Origin: an uncultured Finegoldia sp.
GTDB lineage: Bacteria > Bacillota > Clostridia > Tissierellales > Peptoniphilaceae
Length of the DNA stretch: 64,000 bases
Assembly: GCF_947252345.1 (NCBI RefSeq)
Contig: NZ_CAMXVC010000003.1
Span: 15,001 to 79,000 of the forward strand
Direction: 5' to 3'
The position numbers and the translations under genes are program-made. Below are positions 11,860 through 20,123 of the stretch, piece by piece. Within the stretch, counting starts at the first letter, position 1. Every line of letters starts with the position of its first letter. The notes under the pieces were generated by a model. The model was not told the origin of the DNA, ran no database searches, and saw only the letters and a list, made by a program, of their open reading frames with translations.

Positions 11860-13681
11860 TTTTATCCTTTACTAAATCGTACCTGTATCCCAATGGTTTT
11901 TTTGTTTTTATAATATATCCATCTTTGATGAATTCTTCTAGTTTTGCCTCTAATTCTTTGACGCTCATTTTTATTGAGCATTTTTCTTCAAGGCGTTGTA
12001 TTACGTTTAACAAATCAAAAGTTATCGGAAATTCATTGTTTTCTTTTAGTTTTGACAGTAATTCCAAGTCCAAAAGTGTTCTGTTTTCGTTGTTTTGCTC
12101 AAACATACGGTACATCTCATCAAAAGGGTTATTGAATTTAGGTTGAGTTGTGTGTGCCAATCTTATTCTTGCAAAAAGTGTTTTTCCTATTTGAGCTTGT
12201 GATATAAAAACATCTCCATTTGAAAGATATGGAAGGCGTCTGATTTCTTCTGACGAGAGATCTGTTTCTTTTTTGATGACTTCTAGGTCCTTTTCAGTTG
12301 AAATTCTGAAAATAAATTTCGTCGACAACTGAGCAATTATTGTCGGGTCGATAGCAGCCATTCTTTGAGATGCCAGTATCAAAAACACTCCGTATTTTCT
12401 TCCTTCTTGTGCGATTTCTTTGATTATTCTTTTTGTTACGCTAATTTGTTCTTTTCCACAAAAATTATGTGCCTCATCAAATGCCATACAAATCAAAGGA
12501 AAATATTCGCTTGTCATCGAATCAACATATCTTCTTCTTTTTCGATAGCAAGAATTTATAGCATACGATGCGTACAAATTCAACAGCCTCTGCGTTCCTT
12601 GAATTACGACAGTTTTGCCTGATAGAAGTGCTTCGAAAAGTTTTTGTGATGTGTTCAAGAAAATATTTGTGTTCAAAAGTCTGTTGAACCTTCTGATTAC
12701 AGCTTGAAGGGAATCGAGGTTAACTATTTGTCCGAACTTATCATACAAATTATTGTCGTCGCTGTCTTTATCGGAAATAGCATCTGCAATTTTCTTTAAA
12801 TAATCCAAAAAATCATTGGCACTTGATTTACTAATTTTGTAATTATTGGTAATCGCTTCATAGGCAGATTTCATAGATTCTGTGAGTTCTCCCTGCGTTT
12901 CTATCAAGCTGATGAGCTCATAGCTGTTCAAATCCGGAAAATTAATCCCCAAATCTATTCCAACTTCCAAAACTTCAAATTTGTCCGAAAAATCAATCCC
13001 GTAATTTTCCAGTGTTCTATCATTAAAAACCATTTGATTGTGTGGGTCAAACACGATAGTCGGAACGGATTTTTCCATCAATTCCTCAATCACCACTCTC
13101 ATTCCATAAGATTTTCCAGAGCCTGACCCCCCAAAAATTCCGATGTGTGGATATTCAATCATATTGTAATAGTTGAATAAATAAACCAACTCCTCTTGGT
13201 CATGAATTTGTTGATTGGAATCCATTACTTTGAGCAATTTTTTGTACTCTTCTGGACAATTTTCATATATCTGCTCAGTGTTTTTTATTATCCCAATTTT
13301 TAGTGATTTTTCAATTTTGCCAGAATAAAACAAGTGTTTTATTTCGTCAAAACTTGGTTCTCTTATGATTGAGCCTGCTTCTATCGCATAAGCAGGGTCA
13401 TCCATAACGCGAAATTTATAGATATATTTTATTCCGTCAGAAATATCGTAGCCAACAGCTTTCAGTTTTTGGATTTGGTCTGTGGTGATGTATGAATCCG
13501 CACTATTTGACTCCATAAATTCGTTAACGCTGTGTGTTTCGACGACTTGGCAAAGAATGTCTCCTTGTTTTTTGTCTTTGACAATCATATACTCGTTTAT
13601 GCGCAGTCTATCGTATTTGCTGGCAACAAAGCACTCCAATTGGTCGGTCATTCCGACAACTCTAAAATCTAGCTCCTTCAT
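11843..13681 (-). CDS. herA: HerA-like hexameric DNA translocase/helicase
   Basis: The 612-residue FtsK/HerA-superfamily ATPase has an N-terminal HAS-barrel-like beta-rich region (about 1-110) and Walker A GGSGSGKS (184-191). FDPHNQ follows at 211-216, the position where HerA proteins carry a D-P-H-x-E/Q element. Walker B is LICMAFDEAH (396-405, Asp402-Glu403), followed by a sensor segment SQRMAAIDP. HerA proteins pump DNA through a hexameric ring and work with the NurA nuclease in end resection. The gene overlaps nurA by a single base (TAATG), the classic genetic coupling of the pair. The C-terminal 70 residues are charged and look helical. In bacteria HerA also pairs with other effectors in phage defence, but here the partner is NurA. 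Confidence 0.9.
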   Translation of the reverse strand: MKELDFRVVGMTDQLECFVASKYDRLRINEYMIVKDKKQGDILCQVVETHSVNEFMESNSADSYITTDQIQKLKAVGYDISDGIKYIYKFRVMDDPAYAIEAGSIIREPSFDEIKHLFYSGKIEKSLKIGIIKNTEQIYENCPEEYKKLLKVMDSNQQIHDQEELVYLFNYYNMIEYPHIGIFGGSGSGKSYGMRVVIEELMEKSVPTIVFDPHNQMVFNDRTLENYGIDFSDKFEVLEVGIDLGINFPDLNSYELISLIETQGELTESMKSAYEAITNNYKISKSSANDFLDYLKKIADAISDKDSDDNNLYDKFGQIVNLDSLQAVIRRFNRLLNTNIFLNTSQKLFEALLSGKTVVIQGTQRLLNLYASYAINSCYRKRRRYVDSMTSEYFPLICMAFDEAHNFCGKEQISVTKRIIKEIAQEGRKYGVFLILASQRMAAIDPTIIAQLSTKFIFRISTEKDLEVIKKETDLSSEEIRRLPYLSNGDVFISQAQIGKTLFARIRLAHTTQPKFNNPFDEMYRMFEQNNENRTLLDLELLSKLKENNEFPITFDLLNVIQRLEEKCSIKMSVKELEAKLEEFIKDGYIIKTKKPLGYRYDLVKDKNEGKL

Positions 13682-14637
13682 TATATAACTCTTTTGCTCC
13701 TTTGTGATCTAAAAATCGCTTGAAATATTTCAGTGTCCAAATATTTGCTTGCAAGCATCTTGACTTTGCCGTTCTCTATTCTCGTTTTCTTGTCTACAAT
13801 GTCCAGCAAAAATGGAACTCCTCTCGTGTTTTCATCGCATAGGGCCAACACAAAAGAAATTATGCTATTAAAAATATCCAAGTTGTAATCCATTATATCA
13901 ATCGCTATTACACACGGGTCTTTTGAAGTTCTCACAAAAGCTTGTTCAATTCCAATATTCGACTTCATAGATTTGTATTTTTTTACGATAAATCCTTCGT
14001 TCATATCAAAAGCATTGAACAGAGCCTCTCTATCAAAAAGCATTCCGATTGGTTTTTTAGCTGCCTTATATGTTTCCATAATGATTTTGGTGTTTATTTC
14101 CTCCACTACTCCTATCAATACCACTTGATTTTCACGGCACAAATTGACAAGTTGTTTAAATTCATCTGATGCCTGTATGTGATATCTTACCAAAGTCCCA
14201 TCCATAAGCAATGCCTTTACATCGTGATTTTTAACAGCATCATAAGCTGCTGCTATTTCAGTCAAGCACAAAGTCCTCTTTGATTGGTTTAACTCATCCA
14301 TCTCATCAAATCCGTCTATCAACGGACACACCACATCAGTCTTGACAATTGGTTTGTCTTTTGAATTTAACATAGCCATCGCCTGAAAAAACTCGACATA
14401 ATTTGGATAATTAGCTCCAACCCTATTGACAGAACCATCGACAACACAAATATGTTTTTGTCCTTTAAATACTTTGAGTTCTTCTTCGCTCATTTTAGTG
14501 AATGTTTGTATTTTTTGTCCTTCAACATTATTTATTAAACTTCTAACTCTGTCTCTGCTTAAATTGGAATTATTATTTCTTTCTTTGAATTTTTCATTTA
14601 ATTCATTTACTTTGCTGATAAGTTCTTCTGAAATCAT
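13681..14637 (-). CDS. nurA: NurA-family nuclease, partner of HerA
   Basis: The 318-residue protein has the NurA fold signature: VVDGS with Asp67 in the first RNase-H-like strand, LLMDGTLVRY with Asp146, and later acidic strands (AIDIMDYNLD, FLLDIVD). NurA acts as a dimeric 5'-3' exonuclease and endonuclease that docks on the HerA ring. The start overlaps the rsmI stop by 4 nt, and the stop overlaps the herA ATG by one base, so stoichiometric translation with HerA is likely. The N-terminal 60 residues are charged and helical. Sequence divergence within this family is high, so the call rests on the motifs plus the herA linkage. Confidence 0.87.
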   Translation of the reverse strand: MISEELISKVNELNEKFKERNNNSNLSRDRVRSLINNVEGQKIQTFTKMSEEELKVFKGQKHICVVDGSVNRVGANYPNYVEFFQAMAMLNSKDKPIVKTDVVCPLIDGFDEMDELNQSKRTLCLTEIAAAYDAVKNHDVKALLMDGTLVRYHIQASDEFKQLVNLCRENQVVLIGVVEEINTKIIMETYKAAKKPIGMLFDREALFNAFDMNEGFIVKKYKSMKSNIGIEQAFVRTSKDPCVIAIDIMDYNLDIFNSIISFVLALCDENTRGVPFLLDIVDKKTRIENGKVKMLASKYLDTEIFQAIFRSQRSKRVI

Positions 14638-15461
14638 ATTTCCAAGCTCTCCTTGTAAACGTCATTTTTCTTCAAACCGTACAAATCACAGACAATCTTA
14701 ACTGCTTTTTTCTTAGAAATTCCATCATCAATGAGTTCAATTAATTTTTCTTTCACATCAATCTCGGACGATTTTTCGATTAACTTATCAATAACTATCA
14801 CGAACTCACCTTTTATCGGTTCTTTTTGTATTTTTTCAAGAACTTCTGTGCATGTTCCTTTTATTACTGTCTCGTGAATTTTAGTCAACTCACGGAGTAC
14901 GCAGATTTGTCTGTCCTCCAGAAATTCACCTAACTCTTCAATCGTATCAACAACTCGATGAACCGACTCATAAATAATAGTTGTCATACATGAATTTTTT
15001 ATTTGCTCGTAGAATTTCTCTTTTTCAGAATTTTTCCTCGGAACAAATCCTAGAAATGCGAATTGCAAACTATCAAATCCACTTCTAACCAAAGCCGTTA
15101 TCGACGCACTCGCTCCAGGAAGAACTTCAACATCGACATTTCCCTCCATCGCTTTTTCGAGCAAAATCTGTCCTGGGTCACTTATAGACGGCATTCCAGC
15201 ATCACTTACAACTGCACAATTTATATTTTCATCTAAAATCTTTTCAATTATTTCATCTGAACGACTTTGCTCGTTGTGCTTGTGGTAGCTTACAAGTGGT
15301 GTTTTAATGTCGTAGTAATTCAACAATTTTGAAGTATTTCTCGTATCTTCGCAGTAAATTACATCGACATTTTTCAACACATCCAACGAACGAAGTGTCA
15401 TATCCGCCAAATTTCCAATAGGTGTTGCAACAACATAAATCTTAGATTTTTGTAATTCCAT
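14634..15461 (-). CDS. rsmI: 16S rRNA (cytidine1402-2'-O)-methyltransferase (RsmI)
   Basis: The 275-residue protein is a tetrapyrrole-methylase-fold enzyme that 2'-O-methylates C1402 in the decoding centre. It has ATPIGNLADMTLRSLDVL at the N terminus, CEDTRNTSKLL, and the SAM-binding SDAGMPSISDPG loop. The ATG at 15461 has AGAGGTGAT in front and overlaps trmN6 by 20 nt. Its position downstream of a trmN6-like gene matches the Bacillus yabB-rsmI neighbourhood. Confidence 0.96.
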   Translation of the reverse strand: MELQKSKIYVVATPIGNLADMTLRSLDVLKNVDVIYCEDTRNTSKLLNYYDIKTPLVSYHKHNEQSRSDEIIEKILDENINCAVVSDAGMPSISDPGQILLEKAMEGNVDVEVLPGASASITALVRSGFDSLQFAFLGFVPRKNSEKEKFYEQIKNSCMTTIIYESVHRVVDTIEELGEFLEDRQICVLRELTKIHETVIKGTCTEVLEKIQKEPIKGEFVIVIDKLIEKSSEIDVKEKLIELIDDGISKKKAVKIVCDLYGLKKNDVYKESLEI

Positions 15462-16155
15462 AAATATCCATCACCTCTTTCGTGTATTCGTCTTTATCAT
15501 ATATTATCAAATTTTTTTCAAATTTTAAAAAAGGCTTTTGATTTTTCACGAACTCTATCATAACTAAATTACACTTCTCATCAACTCTAGGTTGAATAAA
15601 TCTCATCCTCTTCGCTTCCATATTATAGTTTCTCGAAACACTTAGCAAATCTACAAGCCTTTCAACACGATTAATCATATACATCGACCTGTTAGATTTT
15701 AATTTCATCTTTGCAAAATAAAACAAATCTTCAATCTTCATCTCATTATCGTATCTCGAAGTGTGAAAATTTTCGTTTTTATTGGAAATACCATGCCCAT
15801 TTTTTTGATAAGGTGGATTCACAATAATATTGTCGATTGAGTCGTTTTTAATATCTAATATTTTAAAATCGCAGTTAACCGCTCTACAATTTGAAAGGTT
15901 GTTGAGTTTTATCGTCTCATCTAACATTTTGCACACATCTTTTTGAATTTCGATGCCGATACATTTTGACAAATCATACAAACTCAAACATCTGAGCATC
16001 AAAATCCCCGTCCCAGCTCCGATATCTACAAGGTTGGTGTGCTTTTTCATCTTTGCAAAATCTGTAAGCAAAATCGAGTCTATCGTGAACGAAAATTTCT
16101 CGTCATCTGCAATTATTTTTAAATCTGTTTTCGGTATAAAATGTTCTCTTTTCAT
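15442..16155 (-). CDS. tRNA1(Val) (adenine37-N6)-methyltransferase-like protein (TrmN6/YabB family)
   Basis: The 237-residue class I SAM-dependent methyltransferase has motif I VDIGAGTGILML and the N6-adenine methylase motif NPPY. The opening FIPKTDLKIIADDEKFSFTIDS resembles TrmN6/YabB proteins. Gene order (ricT, then this, then rsmI) matches the Bacillus ricT-yabA-yabB-rsmI region with yabA missing, which supports the assignment. The SD is weak (GTGAT). The start lies 31 nt after the ferredoxin terminator hairpin, which suggests read-through transcription. The target base is inferred from family membership only. Confidence 0.83.
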   Translation of the reverse strand: MKREHFIPKTDLKIIADDEKFSFTIDSILLTDFAKMKKHTNLVDIGAGTGILMLRCLSLYDLSKCIGIEIQKDVCKMLDETIKLNNLSNCRAVNCDFKILDIKNDSIDNIIVNPPYQKNGHGISNKNENFHTSRYDNEMKIEDLFYFAKMKLKSNRSMYMINRVERLVDLLSVSRNYNMEAKRMRFIQPRVDEKCNLVMIEFVKNQKPFLKFEKNLIIYDKDEYTKEVMDIYGITKI

Positions 16156-16177
16156 ATTAAATCACGTTATTTCGTAT

Positions 16178-16211
16178 TAAAAAAATAGACCACTCAAAAT
16201 TGAGTAGTCTA
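16178..16211 (-). terminator. Intrinsic terminator after the ferredoxin gene
   Basis: On the minus strand the stem TAGACTACTCAA/TTGAGTGGTCTA (one T-G wobble) is followed by TTTTTTT. It sits between the ferredoxin stop and the trmN6-like gene. Confidence 0.87.
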
Positions 16212-16225
16212 ATTTCCCCCTAAAA

Positions 16226-16396
16226 TTAGCAGTCTTGATGTGGAGCATCTACTGGACAAACGTCAGCACAAGAACCACAATCGATACATGCATCTTGATT
16301 AATTGTATAAATATCCCCTTCAGATATACAATCTACTGGACATTCTGGTTTGCATTGTCCACATGCGATACAATCGTCTGAAATTTTATAAGCCAT
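16226..16396 (-). CDS. 2[4Fe-4S] ferredoxin (56 aa)
   Basis: This is a short gene: ATG at 16396 with the SD GGGGGT, TAA at 16226-16228. The protein has two clostridial ferredoxin cluster motifs, C9-x2-C12-x2-C15-x3-C19-P and C37-x2-C40-x2-C43-x3-C47-P, with two additional cysteines at 23 and at the C-terminal residue 56. It would carry low-potential electrons in the cytoplasm, for example to or from the NuoF-like subunit at 45165-47045 (inferred). It has its own candidate promoter and its own terminator, so it may be transcribed as a separate unit within the ricT to rsmI cluster. Confidence 0.95.
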   Translation of the reverse strand: MAYKISDDCIACGQCKPECPVDCISEGDIYTINQDACIDCGSCADVCPVDAPHQDC

Positions 16397-16418
16397 ATTG
16401 CTTTACCCCCTTGTAATT

Positions 16419-16447
16419 TTAGAGCGTTATATGTATATATGCTCTAA
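16419..16447 (-). promoter_or_regulatory. Hairpin in the ferredoxin 5' leader
   Basis: The inverted repeat TTAGAGC/GCTCTAA (7 bp, 15-nt AT loop) lies between the candidate transcription start and the SD, roughly 8 nt upstream of the SD. It could stabilise an abundant short mRNA. Function is inferred; no T tract follows. Confidence 0.4.
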
Positions 16448-16452
16448 TATCA

Positions 16453-16480
16453 TTATTACACACTATTAAAATAAATGCAA
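16453..16480 (-). promoter_or_regulatory. Candidate promoter for the ferredoxin gene
   Basis: On the minus strand TTGCAT (16475-16480), a 16-bp spacer and TAATAA (16453-16458) lie in the gap between ricT and the ferredoxin gene. Confidence 0.55.
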
Positions 16481-16484
16481 GTCT

Positions 16485-17327
16485 TTAATTACATTTATGA
16501 TTACAGCCATCACATTTTTTAAAATCAATTAATTCTTCGACTTTCAATTCAAATAATTCTTCAGTTTCATCTTCAGATTTGACTTTTACTTTCACAGATT
16601 CCAATAGCGTATTCGTCTCAGTGACAATACCTTCACCGTGAGCTGTGGTAACTTTTTGACCAACTCTAGGCATTTTTTTAAGCTTACATTCATATCCTTC
16701 TTGCTCGTAATTTAAACAACACATAAGCCTACCACATAAACCACTTATCTTAGTTGGATTAAGTGAAAGTGATTGGTCTTTCGCCATTTTAATGCTTACC
16801 GGATTGAAATTTCTCATATATCTGTTGCAACAACATCTCTGTCCACAAGGGCCAATTCCCCCGGCCAATTTCGCCTGGTCACGCACGCCAATTTGACGAA
16901 GCTCAATTCTAATTCTAAAAACTCTCGCCAATTCCTTGACCAATTCTCTAAAGTCAACTCTGTCATCTGATGTAAAATAAAAAATAACTTTGTTGTTGTC
17001 AAATGTATATTCACAGTCCACTAATTTCATATCCAATCCAAATTCTTCTACTTTTTCTTTGCAAATTTGAATTGATTCTTTAGCTTTCTTCTTATTTTCC
17101 ATGTAAATATAATCATCTGCACTATCAGCCAATCTAATAATTGGCTTCAATTCAGACGACAATTCATTCTCATCTATATTAAAATTCTCTTTCACAACAA
17201 CTCCGTACTCAATACCACGAGCAGTCTCTACGATGACGTGGTCTCCTAATTTGTACTGCAAATTGTTGGAATCGAAGTAATAAACCTTCCCTGCTTGTCT
17301 AAAACTTACACCTGTAACATCAAGCAT
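16485..17327 (-). CDS. ricT: PSP1-domain protein RicT (YaaT)
   Basis: The 280-residue protein has the PSP1/RicT core with its cysteine cluster (GPCGQRCCCNRY and LCGRLMCCLNYE), which in Bacillus binds an Fe-S cluster in the RicA-RicF-RicT complex that helps RNase Y mature mRNAs. It also ends with a cysteine-rich tail (CDGCNHKCN). Its ATG overlaps holB by 8 nt, matching the Bacillus holB-ricT order. RicA and RicF are not in the window. Confidence 0.92.
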   Translation of the reverse strand: MLDVTGVSFRQAGKVYYFDSNNLQYKLGDHVIVETARGIEYGVVVKENFNIDENELSSELKPIIRLADSADDYIYMENKKKAKESIQICKEKVEEFGLDMKLVDCEYTFDNNKVIFYFTSDDRVDFRELVKELARVFRIRIELRQIGVRDQAKLAGGIGPCGQRCCCNRYMRNFNPVSIKMAKDQSLSLNPTKISGLCGRLMCCLNYEQEGYECKLKKMPRVGQKVTTAHGEGIVTETNTLLESVKVKVKSEDETEELFELKVEELIDFKKCDGCNHKCN

Positions 17328-18138
17328 AGTTTTCCTCCATTATATACAATAAAAGCTCCTCCATAGAAAGCTCAAAATTAACATTTACTTTAAAAAAATC
17401 TCTCACAGATTGTATTTTTTTCAATGTATCTACAATAATCCTCTCATTTGCTTTTGGATATTTCTTAAACACATTGACAAAATCCTGATTCAAACCTGAT
17501 TCATCATCAGCCTTAACGTATTTCAAAAAAGACGTATAAAAATCAGTCAAAAAATCAAAAATCACACCATAGTCTTTTTGATATTGCATCAAATATTCCT
17601 TTGAATCCAACATTGTAATAAGATTTTGTCCCATTGAATTGTCGACTATTTCGAGAATTTCAGAATAATCAAAATCATCTCCGTCTTTTTCTGAAAGATA
17701 ATTGATAACTTGACACCTCGAAATAATTGTCTTCAATAATTTGTTCTTGTTGTCCGTAAGCAAAATAAAATAAACAAAAGGCTTTGGCTCTTCCAAGTTT
17801 TTCAATAGAGCATTCGAAGCCTCTGTTCTCATTAAATCGGCTTGTTTAATCAAAACAACCTTGTTTTTCGATTCAAACGGCTTTGTCGATACAAACTTAA
17901 AAATTTCTCTGATTTTTTCAATCGTAATGGAATTTCCCACTGGTTCTATCACCAGCAAATCAGAAAGCTCACCCTTATCAAATTTATAACTCAAATTAGA
18001 ATTACTCACAAGCAAATTATAAATCAAAGCATTTGAATCGTAGCTTATTTCATTGAAATTCTCACCATACAATAAATATTGGTTTGAAATCTTTTTGTTT
18101 TTAACTTGATTAACTAAAGTTTCGTTCTTAGGTAACAT
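17320..18138 (-). CDS. holB: DNA polymerase III delta' subunit (HolB), lacking Walker A
   Basis: The 272-residue clamp-loader subunit has the conserved core ADLMRTEASNALLKNLEEP and the SRC motif (TIISRCQ) with the arginine that contacts neighbouring ATP sites. The N-terminal region, where Bacillus and E. coli delta' have a P-loop remnant and a four-cysteine zinc module, shows neither (YLLYGENFNEIS and no cysteine cluster). It therefore cannot bind ATP in the usual way, which is consistent with a non-ATPase delta'. Its ATG overlaps the second darA paralogue by one base. Identification rests on the SRC and NLEEP segments plus the tmk-darA-holB-ricT order. Confidence 0.9.
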   Translation of the reverse strand: MLPKNETLVNQVKNKKISNQYLLYGENFNEISYDSNALIYNLLVSNSNLSYKFDKGELSDLLVIEPVGNSITIEKIREIFKFVSTKPFESKNKVVLIKQADLMRTEASNALLKNLEEPKPFVYFILLTDNKNKLLKTIISRCQVINYLSEKDGDDFDYSEILEIVDNSMGQNLITMLDSKEYLMQYQKDYGVIFDFLTDFYTSFLKYVKADDESGLNQDFVNVFKKYPKANERIIVDTLKKIQSVRDFFKVNVNFELSMEELLLYIMEENYA

Positions 18139-18410
18139 TAAAACTTTTTAAAATCCTTTAAATCCATAACAAAAACATTCGCCTTTGATTCATTATCAGA
18201 ATCAACATCATTTTCTTCGCAAACTTTTTCGATTATATCCAATATCGATTTTTCATTTTCTTTTTCAGTACCAATCAACATAGTTGTATTGCCTTTTTTC
18301 ATAAAACCACCAGTTGACGACAACTTTGTAGATGATATTTTATTTTCCGATAATTCCTTTGAAAGAATGTAGCTTAAATCATCTTCCATAATAACAATAA
18401 TAAGTTTCAT
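18138..18410 (-). CDS. DarA/PstA-like c-di-AMP receptor paralogue, short form (90 aa)
   Basis: The PII-like DUF970 protein begins MKLIIVIMEDDL and keeps the ligand-loop segment TKLSSTGGFMKKGNTTMLIG, closely parallel to the gene next to it. It is shorter than DarA (90 versus 108 residues). The stretch that in DarA carries the SYPVEVMVGGATVF segment is missing and is replaced by an acidic linker (DVDSDNESK) and the end FVMDLKDFKKF. It lies 7 nt downstream of the full-length copy. Whether it binds c-di-AMP, forms mixed trimers or has a new role cannot be read from sequence. Confidence 0.82.
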   Translation of the reverse strand: MKLIIVIMEDDLSYILSKELSENKISSTKLSSTGGFMKKGNTTMLIGTEKENEKSILDIIEKVCEENDVDSDNESKANVFVMDLKDFKKF

Positions 18411-18417
18411 AATAACC

Positions 18418-18744
18418 TTAAAACCTCAAATACTTGTCAACTTCTAACAAAAATACAGTTGCTCCACCAACCATAACCTCTACTGGATAGGAGATGTAAT
18501 TTGTTCCCGGCATACTAACAGAAAGCATCGATGTTGTAGTTTCCCTTGATTTACAATCATTTTCGATTATTTTCAGACATTTTTCGACCATTTCATCTTC
18601 AATCCCTATCAATAAAGTGCTGTTTCCAGTCTTTAAAAATCCTCCTGTTGAAGCCAATTTTGTAATTCTAAAACCAGCCTCTGTTAAATCTGCATTTAAA
18701 TTGTATAAATCTTGGTCTTGAACGATTGCAACAACTAGTTTCAT
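18418..18744 (-). CDS. darA: Cyclic-di-AMP receptor DarA (PstA/YaaQ)
   Basis: The 108-residue PII-like trimeric protein is almost the standard length. It shows MKLVVAIVQDQD, TKLASTGGFLKTGNST and YPVEVMVGGATVF, the regions that form the c-di-AMP pocket in Bacillus and Staphylococcus PstA/DarA. I use the ATG at 18744, which overlaps the tmk stop (ATGA). A longer frame to 18777 would run into tmk and adds residues not seen in the family. The tmk-darA order is shared with Bacillus. Its downstream target is unknown in the family. Confidence 0.92.
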   Translation of the reverse strand: MKLVVAIVQDQDLYNLNADLTEAGFRITKLASTGGFLKTGNSTLLIGIEDEMVEKCLKIIENDCKSRETTTSMLSVSMPGTNYISYPVEVMVGGATVFLLEVDKYLRF

Positions 18745-19352
18745 ATAACATTTCTCCTTCTCAAAACATCTAAACATTGATTAAAAACACCATCAACAGA
18801 ATCAGTCGCATCTATGATTTCAATGTTTTTTTCACTGTTCAATATTTCCTTATATCCATTATATACCCTTTTATGGAAATAATTATCCTCTTTTTCAAGC
18901 CTATCAGCTGTATCAAGGGAGGATTTTCTCTTCAAAGTGGTAATAGGGTCAACGTCAAAAAACAAAACAAAATCAGGCATCAAGCCATTAATCGCAAATT
19001 CGTTGACTTTTCTAACATCTTCAATCCCCAAATCTCTGCCTACGCCTTGATAAGCGAGTGAAGACAATAAAAATCTGTCGCACAAAACAATTTTATTATC
19101 ATTCAAAGCTGGAAGAATTGTCTCTTCGAGATGCTGTGCTCTCGAAGCGGCATACAACAAAGCCTCAGCTCTATAAGACATTTTCGTGTTTTCAGTGTCA
19201 AGTATTAACTCTCTGATTTTTTCTGCAATCGGACTTCCACCCGGCTCTCTCGTTTTTATGACATCAAATCCTTTTTCAATCAAAAAATCGTACACTTTTT
19301 TTATTATCGTAGATTTGCCGCTACCGTCCGGACCCTCAAAAGTTATAAACAT
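18741..19352 (-). CDS. tmk: Thymidylate kinase (Tmk)
   Basis: The 203-residue dTMP kinase has P-loop GPDGSGKST, the DR(Y/F) motif CDRFLLSSLAYQG and TREPGGSPIAE. It converts dTMP to dTDP for DNA synthesis. It heads the tmk-darA-darA2-holB-ricT cluster. The SD (AGGAT) follows directly after the T tract of the L25 terminator, 18 nt from the hairpin base, so there is no space for its own promoter in the gap. Confidence 0.97.
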   Translation of the reverse strand: MFITFEGPDGSGKSTIIKKVYDFLIEKGFDVIKTREPGGSPIAEKIRELILDTENTKMSYRAEALLYAASRAQHLEETILPALNDNKIVLCDRFLLSSLAYQGVGRDLGIEDVRKVNEFAINGLMPDFVLFFDVDPITTLKRKSSLDTADRLEKEDNYFHKRVYNGYKEILNSEKNIEIIDATDSVDGVFNQCLDVLRRRNVI

Positions 19353-19363
19353 TTTTTATCCTA

Positions 19364-19387
19364 TAAAAAAAGCGAGATACCTCGCTT
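19364..19387 (-). terminator. Intrinsic terminator after the L25 gene
   Basis: On the minus strand a 7-bp stem AAGCGAG/CTCGCTT with a 4-nt loop is followed by TTTTT. It ends just before the tmk SD. Confidence 0.85.
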
Positions 19388-19401
19388 CATTTGTTCTAAA
19401 A

Positions 19402-20037
19402 TTATTCAGCTTCTTCTTCAGTTTCGCTAACTGTAGGAACATCTGCTGATGAAACTTCTGAATTATCTTCGATAACTTCTTCTTTTGGTTCAGACAATGA
19501 ACATACAGCTTCATTTTCGTCAGTAACGACTTTGATGTCAGCATTTTTGAAAACATCCAAATCTTTAACTTCAAAAGTGTCACCGATTTGCATATCAATA
19601 ACAGAAACTCTAGCTTCGTTAGGCAAGTTCTTAGGTAGACATTCAATATCAATTTCATCTAATAATTGCATCAAAACAGAAGGTTGAACTCTGATTTCAT
19701 CTCTTCCTTCTAATACAACTGGAATAGTGAAGGCTGCAACTTCGCCCATCTTGATTGCCTTGAAATCAACGTGAACATAGCTGTTTTTGAATGGGTGTTT
19801 TTGCACATCCTTGATAATAACAGTTTGTTCTTCGCCGTCAATTTTAGCATCTATAAGACTTGAAGTTCCCGCCATCATATGAACTTTTCTCAATTCTTTT
19901 TCACCAACACAAACATTAATTGGCTCAAAATTTTTTCCATAGATAACTCCTGGAACCAATTCCTTTGCTCTTAATTTTCTAACTGCATTAGAGCCAGATA
20001 CTTCTCTTTTTTGCAAATCTAATTTATAGTTAGTCAT
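19402..20037 (-). CDS. rplY: 50S ribosomal protein L25 (CTC/TL5 family)
   Basis: The 211-residue long form has an N-terminal L25 domain that binds 5S rRNA (about 1-95: LRAKELVPGVIYGK, KDVQKHPFKNSYVHVDF) and a C-terminal beta domain (about 100-185). It ends in an acidic tail of about 25 residues. This two-domain form corresponds to the CTC general stress protein of Bacillus and TL5 of Thermus. It has its own promoter at 20073-20101 and a strong SD (TTAGGAGG). Confidence 0.95.
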   Translation of the reverse strand: MTNYKLDLQKREVSGSNAVRKLRAKELVPGVIYGKNFEPINVCVGEKELRKVHMMAGTSSLIDAKIDGEEQTVIIKDVQKHPFKNSYVHVDFKAIKMGEVAAFTIPVVLEGRDEIRVQPSVLMQLLDEIDIECLPKNLPNEARVSVIDMQIGDTFEVKDLDVFKNADIKVVTDENEAVCSLSEPKEEVIEDNSEVSSADVPTVSETEEEAE

Positions 20038-20072
20038 TTAATTTCCTCCTAATTAATCTAAAATCTCTATTA

Positions 20073-20101
20073 ATTATACCAAATAAGTGATTTGTTCGCA
20101 A
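20073..20101 (-). promoter_or_regulatory. Promoter for the L25 gene
   Basis: On the minus strand TTGCGA (20096-20101), a 17-bp spacer ending in TGG and TATAAT (20073-20078) form an extended -10 promoter about 35 nt upstream of the start codon. Confidence 0.72.
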
Positions 20102-20123
20102 CAAATTTCAACTATTTGTTAAT

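Noticed and set aside
11843..14637. HerA plus partner as a dedicated anti-phage island
   Set aside because: The partner is a NurA nuclease and the surrounding genes are housekeeping with tight overlaps; no mobile or defence genes are near.
19356..19658. 100-residue minus-strand frame inside the L25 gene
   Set aside because: Out-of-frame shadow of L25 running through its terminator.
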